Assembly (NCBI RefSeq): GCF_032854445.1
Contig: NC_088301.1
Span: 14,194,281 to 14,258,280 of the forward strand
Reading direction: 5' to 3'
From: Liolophura sinensis
Taxonomy: Eukaryota > Mollusca > Polyplacophora > Chitonida > Chitonidae
DNA: 64,000 nt
Shown here one piece after another: positions 33,523 to 45,500 of the stretch; positions within the stretch are counted from its first letter, which is position 1; each line of letters begins with the position of its first letter. Under the pieces are notes generated by a model. The model made no database searches. It was given only the letters and a program-made list of their open reading frames with translations, and was not told the DNA's origin. The translations under genes were made by a program, and so were the position numbers.

Positions 33523-36500
33523 NNNNNNNNNNNNNNNNNNNNNNNNNNNNNNNNNNNNNNNNNNNNNNNNNNNNNNNNNNNNNNNNNNNNNNNNNNNNNN
33601 NNNNNNNNNNNNNNNNNNNNNNNNNNNNNNNNNNNNNNNNNNNNNNNNNNNNNNNNNNNNNNNNNNNNNNNNNNNNNNNNNNNNNNNNNNNNNNNNNNNN
33701 NNNNNNNNNNNNNNNNNNNNNNATTTGTTTTCCTCAGCACATTATTGCCTAGTAGGAAGTGGGCATACATACCACATTTAGGCTCATAGTAGACCCCGTT
33801 GGAATAGAAGGACAGAGACTTGTGCGACGCATCTATTGCCACGGAAATAGGGCCCTGCTTGGCCACCGCCATTCGAAGGGCGTCCAAATCATAGGGTGTC
33901 ACATTCACGTAGCCAGAGATAGTTGCCACGATCTTTTCCTGCTTTGAGTGACACCTTCCATCCTGTAGAGGAGCACAAGATTTAAAAATGACATGCTGAA
34001 TACCTGTATGTACCTGATCAAGTCATAACCTGCTTCTGAGCTACCTACAAAATGCATTGTGGGCTTAGAAAATGGTGGGAAAAAATGACACTGTAATTAC
34101 GTTGCAGACCAAAAAATAAGTTTTCCATCCAGGAATCAAATTTCTGGGCAGTATTACTGATCTATTCGTGGCTCCATCAACAACTTTCTCCAATAATGTC
34201 ATCAAGTAAAGGCAATCACATTTGCATTACTTATATAATTAATTGTAAGCCCTGAAATTGGCCCATCTAACCAATGTAGGTTTGTTTCCAAAATCAGATT
34301 AAAAATGTGCACATATTGCACAGAAAGATTCTCTTTCGTATGCCAAAAAGGTTGAGGAATTAATGTAAGCCAAATCATAAATTTTGGCTCTACAAATTCA
34401 CCATCCACCCAAATTCATTCATTCAAATTGTATGGTAATAGGGAATTACACAACACTACCGTCAACCATTCCATCAGTGTGCTAGGTTTTAGATGTACAT
34501 GTATTTATACTATAATTGAACAAGACCTCTGGACAGGCTTCAGACCCATGAAAGAAAATGGTTTTAAAGGACTTTCAAGAACCATTTCCACATGTCAGGA
34601 AGTAAAACTTTCCTGTGGGCATGGATACTATTTCGGTAGCTTATTTCCATGTTTTTTTTTCAAACATACAGCAATAATGATATTCAAGAGACATATCAAA
34701 AAAGACCTCTTTTTTCAAGGACTATCAGATCTTGAATATATACTTTTAAACAAGTATCAAGGTTTGCAAGGATTTAGTTTTTGAGGTACACTGTGTTATG
34801 TGGGAATAACACCTCCATTTCATTCTTATTTTCTATCAATGGTCGGAAATTCCCCGAAATGCTGTCATCGATGAACTTACTGGCAATGCTGGACATCCCT
34901 ATCCAAACCCACAGTCACAAACCCACCCATTCAGACTCTTCCCTCCCCCCCCCCCCCACCCCCAGTAGTTTTGATAGCCACCACTGTTAATATCAAGACG
35001 ACAGTGTTGTTTTTACTGTACAGGTTTACTGTACAACCCATAAGAAAAACTGTTGCTTAAAGTTATTTTATGCCTCCAAAATGACAGCGGAGAAGCCTTT
35101 TTTGTACTTCTTTATGTCACATACTAAACAGGATATTAAGATATAATAACAAGGCATAAAAAAATAAGTTGGCAATATATAAAAAAAAGATTAATCTTCA
35201 ATCCATGTATGAGAGCCCATTACACAGGAGCCAAAATAAAAAGCTTAACCTTCCATCTGAGTATGTTCATTTACACACCTTACCTTAGACGAGGAAGTGT
35301 CTCCACGATACCTGCCTTGCTTCGTACAGGCGAGCTAAGAACTAAACTATTCATGCATCCTTACCTGGGCCAGATACTGCCCGTACTGCTCTTCGGATGT
35401 CAACCCTCCATTTTTCATGATCCACTGATAGGCTCTAAAGTCCTCTCCCCCATCACAGGCATTGTTTCCCTCCCCCCAGGAGCAATCCATCAATTCCTGT
35501 TGGGACAACCTCACCAACATTCCCGTCTGAAAAGACACAGCTGGAATTAATACCACCTCTTCAATTTCTCTGTTAATGTTATAGAGTATGTAGAAACAGA
35601 GGAAAAACAGACCACAGTAGAAATATCCAATCCTTTAGTAACCAGCTGATAAGCACGCTTCTGCACGTTGGTGAAGAATGAAAAAAATTTGACTTTAGTG
35701 AAGATCTGAAATTGTAGATCAACTATAGATGAAGATTAATCTCCAAAAATAAATTAAAAACAATTCGTAAATTGAGCTGAAAGTTGCTCTTTCATATGTG
35801 AAAAGTTTGATGAAGACTAACATATCAAACTAAAGCTAAAATGGCTACAGTAGATTCTGTTCCCTCACCTTGATGAAATACGCCCCTTCAATGGTACCAG
35901 TTGTCCCAAAACTCCAGCATGATCCACACACAGCCTGGTCCTTCACGGGGGTCACAGCACCTGACAGGTAAAACACAGACCATTAATTACATCACATACA
36001 TGTAGCATCACGCAGAGCACCTTTACAATGTCAAGGCTCTTGCTTCGCTGGAGGAAACCACTTGACTGCATCCAATGCCTTAACCAGTACAACCCAGTTA
36101 CAAGTTTGGTCTTAACTAGGTCCTCCAATGAAATCTATCTTCACATCATGCTGCGTTTAAAGGAATACAGAACTGATTCTGATTGGCTGTTGTGAGAGAT
36201 AGGCAAGCCAAGGCCATGCATGGCCTAAGTTTTAGGTGTGCTACATTTATTCAAGAGTGACCAAGGCTGCTGGGTTTAACCCAGGGAACCCTACCTCAAC
36301 TGTCACCCAATCAACATCCATTCTGTATCCCGTTAAAATCAGTGTTGCATGATCATGTGACATCAAGTCTGCCTTGAACGCATAAGAGGGACCCTCTGAT
36401 TGGTCACAACAGCCCCTTTGTTCTGACACTTCATTGGTGGAAATGTGTTACATGTAACTCAACTGAACTCAAACTTTATGGTAGTTAATGTGCACAAAGC

Positions 36501-39500
36501 GAATCAACCTTGGAATACAAATTCCCTACCTAAGGCCAGGATAGAACCTGCTCTTTGTGTGGCAATGGCTATGAGACGAGCACCTTACTACTGAATCATA
36601 CTCCCAATTTTGGGAAATAAAGACAACTTTATTTTGATAAAGTAAAGATAAAGCATCCTTTATTTCTCAAGGCTTCCAGCCCCATTTTAATACAAACACC
36701 AAATAACCTTACTTTGATCAGGCAACAACAATTTTATTTTGTATTTTATGGTATTATTTATTTATTTTATTTATTTGATTGGTGTATTACGCCTTAGTCA
36801 AGAATATTTTACTTATGCGACAGCATTATGGTGGGAGGAGACCAGGCTGAGCCCGGGGGAAACACACAACCAACCACACGTTGCTGGAAGGCCTTCCCAC
36901 GTATGGCCAGAGCGGAAGACAGCATGAGCTGGATTTGAACTCACAGCGACCGCATTGGTGAGAAGCTCCTGGGTCACAAAAGTATCCTACCTGTAAATTC
37001 ATTACACTGGTTATGATTTCTTACCATACAACCTCCAGTCTACCTGGCTCGGCCAGATCCTTAAGGCTGTACTGTGACTTGTTAAAGGGTAGTCCTCCGT
37101 GATCCCCGGGGGTGTAATAATAACCACGCATCATCTTCATCTCCATGTCAGTTTTATCAGCCAAGTGGTTGACAGCCAGGCTGTAGGTTAACCCCTGGCG
37201 GTTTTTGGAATGAATGTACCTGTAACATCAAACCGCTGTAAGATTTATTTATTTTTCTTTCTTGCATCAGACAAAATGCTACATTTTTCTTTGGACAAAA
37301 ATAGTCAGGTGTTCTGTAGCAGATATATGCCTGGGTTATCTTCCTTTATTACTATAATTCTACAACCTTTTCGCATGTTCTCAAGGTGTTCATTCCAGCA
37401 AATTCTGAGGGCATTATTCTGTTTAGACAGATAAAATTATACTTTTTGTGATGCCTTGAAATTGGCAAATCCAACCATTTTGTCTCCAAAATCAAATAAA
37501 CTTAAAAAGGTGTATAAATTGCGCTGAAAAATGTTCTTTCATATGCGAAAAGGTTGAGAAATTAAGGTAGGTTGTGAAAACATCAGTCCCATCCCTGAAG
37601 CAATTTGCCTACGTACATCAGTCTTCTGTGCTGAATTGAGGGTTACTCAATTCACTGAGTAACCATGTAACTAAATGAATATTATTCGACTTTAGTTTAA
37701 CTCTAGACTCAAGAATTTTCTAATCTTACGATGGTGGTCAAAATCACTTAAAACATTCTTGGATATCCAGATGACAATAAAAAAAAAAGATTTTATCTGC
37801 CCATAAAACTGACGACTTCAGTGGCCTAATGGTTAAAATGTCCTTACGATGCTAGATAAATGTGACTGAGTGAGTGTCATGACTGGTGTCTTCAGCAGTG
37901 GTAGTGGTAGCACTTTGGCAGCATGGACTCGTCCTGTCCCAAGAAGACACACCATATGTACACACCCAATGACACCTTGTTGTCAAAAAAAAATGTATGT
38001 ATTGATTTTCTATGATCTAAAGAAAAAAAAGCAGTCCCATACCTGAAAAAAGCAGTCCCATACCTAACAAAGGCAGTCCCATACCTGAAAAAAGTCCCAC
38101 ACATGAAAAAAGCAGTCCCCAAACCTGAAAAAAGCAGTCCCATACCTAACAAAGGCAGTCCCATACCTGAAAAAAGTCCCATACCTGAAAAAAGCAGTCC
38201 CAATCCTGAAAAAACAAGTCCCATACCTGAAAAACCAGATATCAAAAAGACAATGCACATACCTGACATTGTTCCTGAAGAGGGCTACACGTCTGGCGTG
38301 TTCCTTGTCATCGTAGACCTTCCCGTGGGTTTTTTTGAAGGTGTCAAACATCTGGTGGATGTGCCGGTCATCGTTGTGGATGTACTCCCTCATGGGGTTC
38401 ATGAGGATGGTTCTCTCTGACACCCCCGGGCCGGGGAATCCTCCACAGGTCAGGTCTGCAAGGCAACACAAGTTCCACATAGTTTGTCAGACTTTCAATA
38501 AAGGACTTATCCTCATTTCCTTTTTGAACAGGTAGTGATTCTATCACTAGCATCACACCAAATACTCCGCTTTTCATTGGGCAACGACTGTCACATGGGA
38601 TACAGATATATTCTCGAATGACCCGGGAGCCTCTCACCAATGCAGTTGCTCTGAGTTGGAGTCCAGCTCATGCTTGCTTCCACTCCGGCCATACGTGGGA
38701 ATGTCTGCCAGCAACCTGCGGATGGTCGTGGGTTTCCCCTGGAGTCTGCCCTATTTCCTCCCACCATAATGCTGGCAGCCATCGTATAAGTAAATATTCT
38801 TGAGTACAGCGTAAAACTAAACTAAACTAAACTAAACAGATGAGTAAGTTGACCTGACAGACAGATTTTAACATTTTCATCTTCTAACATAAAGTTCTGA
38901 TCTCAAAGAAAATGTTATTGTTGTAGCTTTTAGCAAGTTATAGCAAAAGTTTGTTCCAGAGTTGTTTTTTACCCTAATTCCTTTTCGTATTCGAAACAGT
39001 AAGTTTCAGTGTGAATTACCCTAATTCTTAAACCTTTTAAACTGTCTCTGCAACCAATATTTCGGAACATTCTGAGACAACTATGGGGTGTAGAGAAATG
39101 ATCTGCACAGTTTTACGAACCCTGCATCTTTACAGTTACACAAACGAATTGTTTCATCATCATTTTGATAAAAACTGCATTCATAAATTTCACTGATAAA
39201 AGTACTTTACATGACAAAAGGGTTAAAGGTTTATGGTATGCACCTTTCAGGACTTGTGTACAAAACTACAATGGTTGGGTAGGCCAATGAAAGGGCTTCA
39301 CAAAAAGTGTAATTTTATCAGTCTACACAGAATAACTCCCTCTGAATATGATCTTCAATAAAAACTAGCAAACATGCAAAAGGGTAGAAGAATTACAGCA
39401 ACCCAAAAGCTGTGTACACTAATTCTTCAACCTTTTCAACCACCACTTCAAACAATATTTCGGAACTTTCTGAGAGAACCATGGGGAGTAGGGAAATGAT

Positions 39501-42500
39501 ATGCACAGTTTTATGAAGCTTGCATCTTTAGTGACACAAACACATCATTTTTTATGTCGTTTTCATAAAAATGGTATACATAAATTCCAATGAAAAAAGT
39601 GCTTTAGAGGTCGAAAAGTTTGAAGATTTACAGTACACATTTTCCTCCTTACTTGTTGGTGTGTTAAACTGTGACTCTGAAATATTCTCAGTCTGGTAGT
39701 TGCTGTAGGTGATGTAGTACTTGTCGTAGTGAGACCCAAACAGCGAGTCATAACCCATCATTTCATAGCGAACAGGCTCTTGGGTCTTATTTTTCACCCA
39801 CATGGTGTATGTGTTCTTTTTCTTGCCCCGCATTTGAACCAGCTGCCAAACATCACATTGAACTCCTTCCACAGTTTCACCTGCAATTTGCTGTCAAAAG
39901 TTGAAATGTTTCTGTATCAGAACCATATGAAAACTAAATATGTTTTAAATATGTTTAAATAACATGAAATATTAGTGTTAAAAACAGAGTTCAATACCTA
40001 TCTTATTTATTTATTTACTTATTTATTTATTTGATGATGTTTTACACCATACTCAAGAATATTTCACTTTATATGGATGTGTTCCATAATATTTATTTAT
40101 TTGATTCGCGTTTTATGCTGTACTCCTGTAATATTTTACTTGTATGACTGCAGCCAGCATTGTGATGGGAGGAAACACTGCAGGGACCGGGGGGAAACCC
40201 ACGCTTATCTGCACGTTGCTGAGAGACCTTGATGAGTATCATAGATCAACTGTTCACAACCTTAATATTGATAGCCACAACTCTATCATAAAAACAATTT
40301 TACATTGGAGGACTGCTATGTATGTGACTGTTTAAAATGCAAATTCAAAAGAGCTTCATCACTTTCTGCTGTTAAGTCACAATATTTGAAAAATTATTTA
40401 AGTCAACCAGTAAATTTGAAAACGTAAATTATTTATATATAATTTCAGCTGATCTATATAGGTTGACTGTTTTCATGTACAAAAAATGGAATTGCATATA
40501 CATGTACTGACAGCAGATTGCACAATTTGACAGAAATAAACTCTTCCATTCATGCATCTTTTATCTAGCATGACTTTTAGAATTCCTTTGGACTGGTGCT
40601 TAATGCTGAAATCAAAAACATTTCACCTGTGCCATAGCAGTTAGTTGAACGGGTGGAGGAAACATGAGTGCCTTGAGTTTACTAAACCATCGTAACTGAC
40701 AAACTTTCAAAGTGTCACACATATATTTTCATAAACAGACTAAGTGCTAGGTCAAAGTGTATGCCAAGTTGGTGGATAGCCAGTGATCTCTAACAAACAT
40801 CTTGATACAACAGGGTTGACGTCATATTCAAGGATTTGTACACATTTTAAAGTGTCAAATTTCTAGGCTTTTACAGGCCCAAATTTCTGAGCTTTTACAG
40901 GCCCAAATTTCCAAGGTTTTGCAGGCCCAAATTTCTAAGCTTTTACAGGCCCATAATTCTTCTTTTCCTGGCTACCTTCAATAATATTCAACAATTATAC
41001 AACAATATAAATCTTCAGCCTTTTCACTAGCACATTTGCTCAGTAGAAGTTATGCATATGATAATTAGGAATATGCTAAAATGATGCTAAATATGATTTG
41101 TTTGTGTCATTAAATATGCATGCTTCATAAATCTGTGCAGATTATTTCTCTATACCCCAGCACTGTTCTCTCAAAAAGTTTCAAAATATTGGTTGAAGGG
41201 GTAGTTGAGTGAGTTTTTTTTCAGTCATATGACGACGAGAAGTGGTAGTTGAAAAGCTTGAAGAATTAGGGTACATGCTTAAAGCAATGCATAATGATAT
41301 TATCAGTGGAACTTTATTCACATATTCACATATACAGCAGTACACCTGCTAAAACAAATATCTCTGAAGACTCTCGACAAACTTTATACAGTAGTTCATA
41401 CTGGCCCTGTTGTCTGCTTGTAGATTACCCCTGGGTACATAATGCCACACTGATTCTCATTTTAAAGGCCTTACCAGGCTCAAGTACAAAAAACAACATG
41501 AAATGTTACACTGTCCAAGCCTGGGATTGAACCAACAACCAGTGTGCTCTTGTAACTATAAGACAAGTATTAGGACCACTCATCCACGTTACCTTGAACT
41601 CTGACAAATCTGGCAGGGCAGTCTGAACAGTGACCGCAGCATCTGCGGTGCCATTCACCTGGAAACACATGTTCTTGTTACGGACTTTATCAGTGGTCAT
41701 CGGGGCCAGTTTGTAGCTCACACCATATTGGCCTTTGTCTCCTCGCTGGATGGTCACCACCATGCCTAGATAAACATAAGTGAACTTCAGCATTAAACAG
41801 AAGGAAATAATAAAATTTGTTAGAAGACATGGCTTCAGCTTTGGGGTTTAAATACTGACCCCAAGTTTAGTATCACACAGCCATGCTCAAAAAACTCTTG
41901 TACAGACCTTACTTGATTTTTACTGGAGGAAAAATAATCAGAAGGCAACAGAAAAAAGAAGATTCTGTTGACAGCATTATAAAAAGGTAAAAGCATAAAA
42001 CCTATATATATAATCTATAAATTCTTGAAATGGAAATCAATTTCAGGATACAACAGAAAGCATACCTTTTGAAGGATAAAATGGCACCATATATAATATG
42101 CTATATAATTTGTTAATGATGCATATTAAGTTAAGAGTTTTCAAATGAGAGAATTTTTGCTTAACTGATGCTAGTCATGCATCCTGCTGGAAGAACTTGC
42201 GGCAACAAAACCATCTCAAATACTGGACAAATCTTCCAACACAAGCCAGCATAAGATGAGCTAGATTAAGTGGACTGATTAGTACACGGGAAAGGAGTCC
42301 TCAGGGTGCATGTGATGTGCCTCCTCGTTGCAGGACAGATTTCCACCGCTCTTTTATTTAGTGCTACTTCAGTGAGATGACATACTGGTGGCCACTCCAC
42401 CCGAGCCATTATACTGATACGGGTCAACCAGTCATCGCACTATCCCTTTAATGCTGAACGCCAAGCAAGGAAGCTATAACTTCCTCTTTTAAGGTCTTAG

Positions 42501-45500
42501 GTGTGCTCCCCCGCTTCCTGCTTTGACCCTGGATCTACTGTCCCCGAAGCAGACGCTCTACCAACTGTGCCATCAGGGCCGGTAAATCATAACAAGAGGT
42601 TAATAAAATCTTGATAAATGATTTTACCATCATAGTAATCAATCCGGCTACGGTTGTTCTTGCTGTCAAAGTAAGCCATAAATGGCTCCTCTATCTCGGC
42701 ATAAGGTAAGCTGAGTACACCCACAACTGTATATGTGGGAGAGAATGTTGGCACCCCATGGCTAAGGCCTGTAAACAACATCAAAATATATATATATATA
42801 TGTATAGGCATACATCACTGATTTAAAAAAAAAAAAATGATTTTAATTCTAAAAACACCAAACCAAGCCTAACAAAAGGGTGTCTGGCGTTTTGATTTAG
42901 AGAAAGTGGGAAGACCCATATTGATGTGTTACATATTATTGGGACAAGATGACTAGTAACCATGGTCACCGTAGTATGTTAAATACGGATCTGACCAATT
43001 CCTCCAAAGGGGTTTTTTCCACAACTGCCAGGCACCTACATGGTTATTTCTAGGCTTGCTATTGTTCACTATTGCTTAGTAGTTATTTAATGTAACAGGG
43101 TCAGTTCCACAAAGCGGCCTACAAAATTTTTTATCGTACATTTGTTGTATGATTTGTTGTATGTCACTAATACCACAGCACTGTCATATATGTGCAATTA
43201 CCATACGTGTATGACATCTTTGAGGAATTAGGGCCAAGGGCCAGACCACCTTCAACTTAAGACATGAGATTTAACTTGTTAGTCTCCCTCAAACCAGTAA
43301 TTGATCCATTCCACTTGAACTTTCAGGGTTCACGACTTGCACATTTCAAGGTCAGGTACCAAAACAATATTAAGTTTTGCCACATAAAATCACTAAGAAC
43401 AACCACTCATTCTTTCGCAAATAACACAACACCAATTCACAGACAGCAGATTATGTGTCAAATCTATTCCCAATAAAAGGGTAGTCATACTGTCAGTCAT
43501 AACATATTTGGTTCCTCTTTCTTTCCTTCCACCCCTGTCTTTAACATGTTTGAGTTACTGTTGAGATTTTTACATTTTGCAGAGAACACACAGCCCTCTG
43601 AAGGCAGACTATACAAAGCGCAACCTGTCTTAGATCACTTCAACAACACCATGAAGCAAATTTATTATCCCAGGAAAGAACTAAAGCATAGGCGAGTCCA
43701 AGGTGTTGTGGCGTGGCAGGTTGTTATTGTAGCAATATATAATGAACAATAGACACAAACATGGAATCCAGCTGTATAAAATATGTGAGTCAAATATTAT
43801 GTGAGTCTAGGGGCCTGGGTTTGAAAGCTAACATATATTGTGGAAAGGGTGTTGATGACAATGATGGCTTGGAACACTCAGCAATTATTGTGTTAGATCT
43901 GATGTCTGACTAGCCAGCTAAAGGCCATGTTATCTTTATAGATATTCATTACAACTCTGTGGGTCAAGTGAACTCAATGCTCTCCTTACCTATGAGGAAC
44001 ACTACGCTTCGACCGTAAAGAAAATCTAATGGAAGTGTAAGCAAAAAGTTGAAAAAGGGAAAGTACACATGAAGGCATTCGGATTCAGTAGTTGTGTGTA
44101 AATGGGACAAATGTGATGTTTTCACCATCAGTAACCTGCATCAAAATTGACATGGTAGGTTATGACAATGCGGGAATGTCTGTTATAGACAGATCTGACC
44201 AGATGCTAGTCATACTACAGTGCCCTACGTAAGATTCTCTGATGGTATAAAAAGATGGGGCTTGATATCACGGAAATATGTCTCATGAACAACAAAACAA
44301 CTGTACAACAAAAACCCTCGTAATAACCAAATGAAACTCTGGAAATTTATAGAATATGTTACAGTTTATCTCCTAGGTTACGCTATTGCAAAAGTTTGTC
44401 GTTCATCTCCCGTACCAGTACCTATGGACACATTCCACTTCCTTGGATTGTTTAACACCAAAAAGAAACTGACACTAACTAGGCCATGTCCTGTATGTGC
44501 AAAAGCAGGCCAGAGAAAATAAAGTCAGTATGTGTGTCATGTCTGTCCAGAAAAATAAGTGCTATACGTTGACAAATGCTTCAAAGCATACCACCTTACT
44601 GAATAACTGACAGTTGGTGTTCACCTGAATGATTTGTAAGCCTGGGTCACCCTCATAAATGCTGCATGAGGAAGTCCAATGAAAATGTTGAAACATACAT
44701 GTTGAAATATACATGATACAGTCCAAACAATTATTTTTATTTAGCACGTGTATTGTAAAATCTGCCATAAGTTTCCCGCTTGTTTTATCGCCATTGCCAG
44801 CCGATCACTGGTGCAAAATGTCTCCGTGTGTTTTAGTACAAGTTATATTATAGTATAGGATAACCAACACATGCTGGCACCAGTTATCTTGTAGCCAGCA
44901 GTCAATGTGTTAAAATCCAAATGGTTTTCATGAAAACAGGCTAGTGCACCCTGTACACTGTGTTTTTTCTTCATCAAGTCAGTGTAGCCCCTACTTCCTC
45001 TTTATGTTTTAAGGGTATCCTGATTGTGAGGCGGAATTTGTCAGAAAATGTACATATCTGTATCGGACTATATCTTTGCTTTATTTATTTATTTATTTGA
45101 TTGGTGTTTTACACCGTACTCAAGAATATTTCACTTATACGACAGCGACCAGCATTATAGTGGGTGGAAACCGGGCAGAGCCCGGGGGAAACCCATGACA
45201 ATCTACAAGTTGCTGGCAGACCTTCCCACGTACGACCGGAGAAGCAGCCAGCATGCGCACCAACCCATCAAAATAATCCCCATAACACATGAAGTGTCAA
45301 TAAACGAGTCAAATTAATCACTCAAAGTTAATGACCTATGTCAGTTACCTTTATTTAGCTGTTTAGTAATATAAAAAATGTGATATTCTCCAAAAGCAAC
45401 TGCATGGTGGGGTGGTGTGCGGTGCCCTACGTTACCACTTGAGGGTTGTTTTACATGACAGGTCATATGTATGTATAAGCTGGGACTAATATATATCTGT

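Noticed and set aside
33387-33929. Single 180-residue open frame across the N gap
   Set aside because: The frame is created by unknown bases and includes intron sequence beyond the exon 9 donor. It is two exons and an intron, not one exon.
34428-34784. 118-residue open frame as a gene
   Set aside because: No recognisable protein and no codon-like character; it lies in protease intron 8, antisense.
37044-37219. Protease exon 6 ending at CCAG/gtagac as the normal form
   Set aside because: It keeps frame but removes the conserved VDWRLYG that directly follows in another frame; a frameshift error is more likely.
38103-38420. Plus-strand proline-rich open frame with PEKSSPIP repeats
   Set aside because: It is the antisense of the 21-bp array and of protease exon 5; the repeat period is a multiple of three, so all frames tend to stay open.
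39653-39880. Shorter form of protease exon 4 using the inner acceptor
   Set aside because: It would enter in the wrong phase after exon 3. The acceptor ten bases upstream gives the correct frame.
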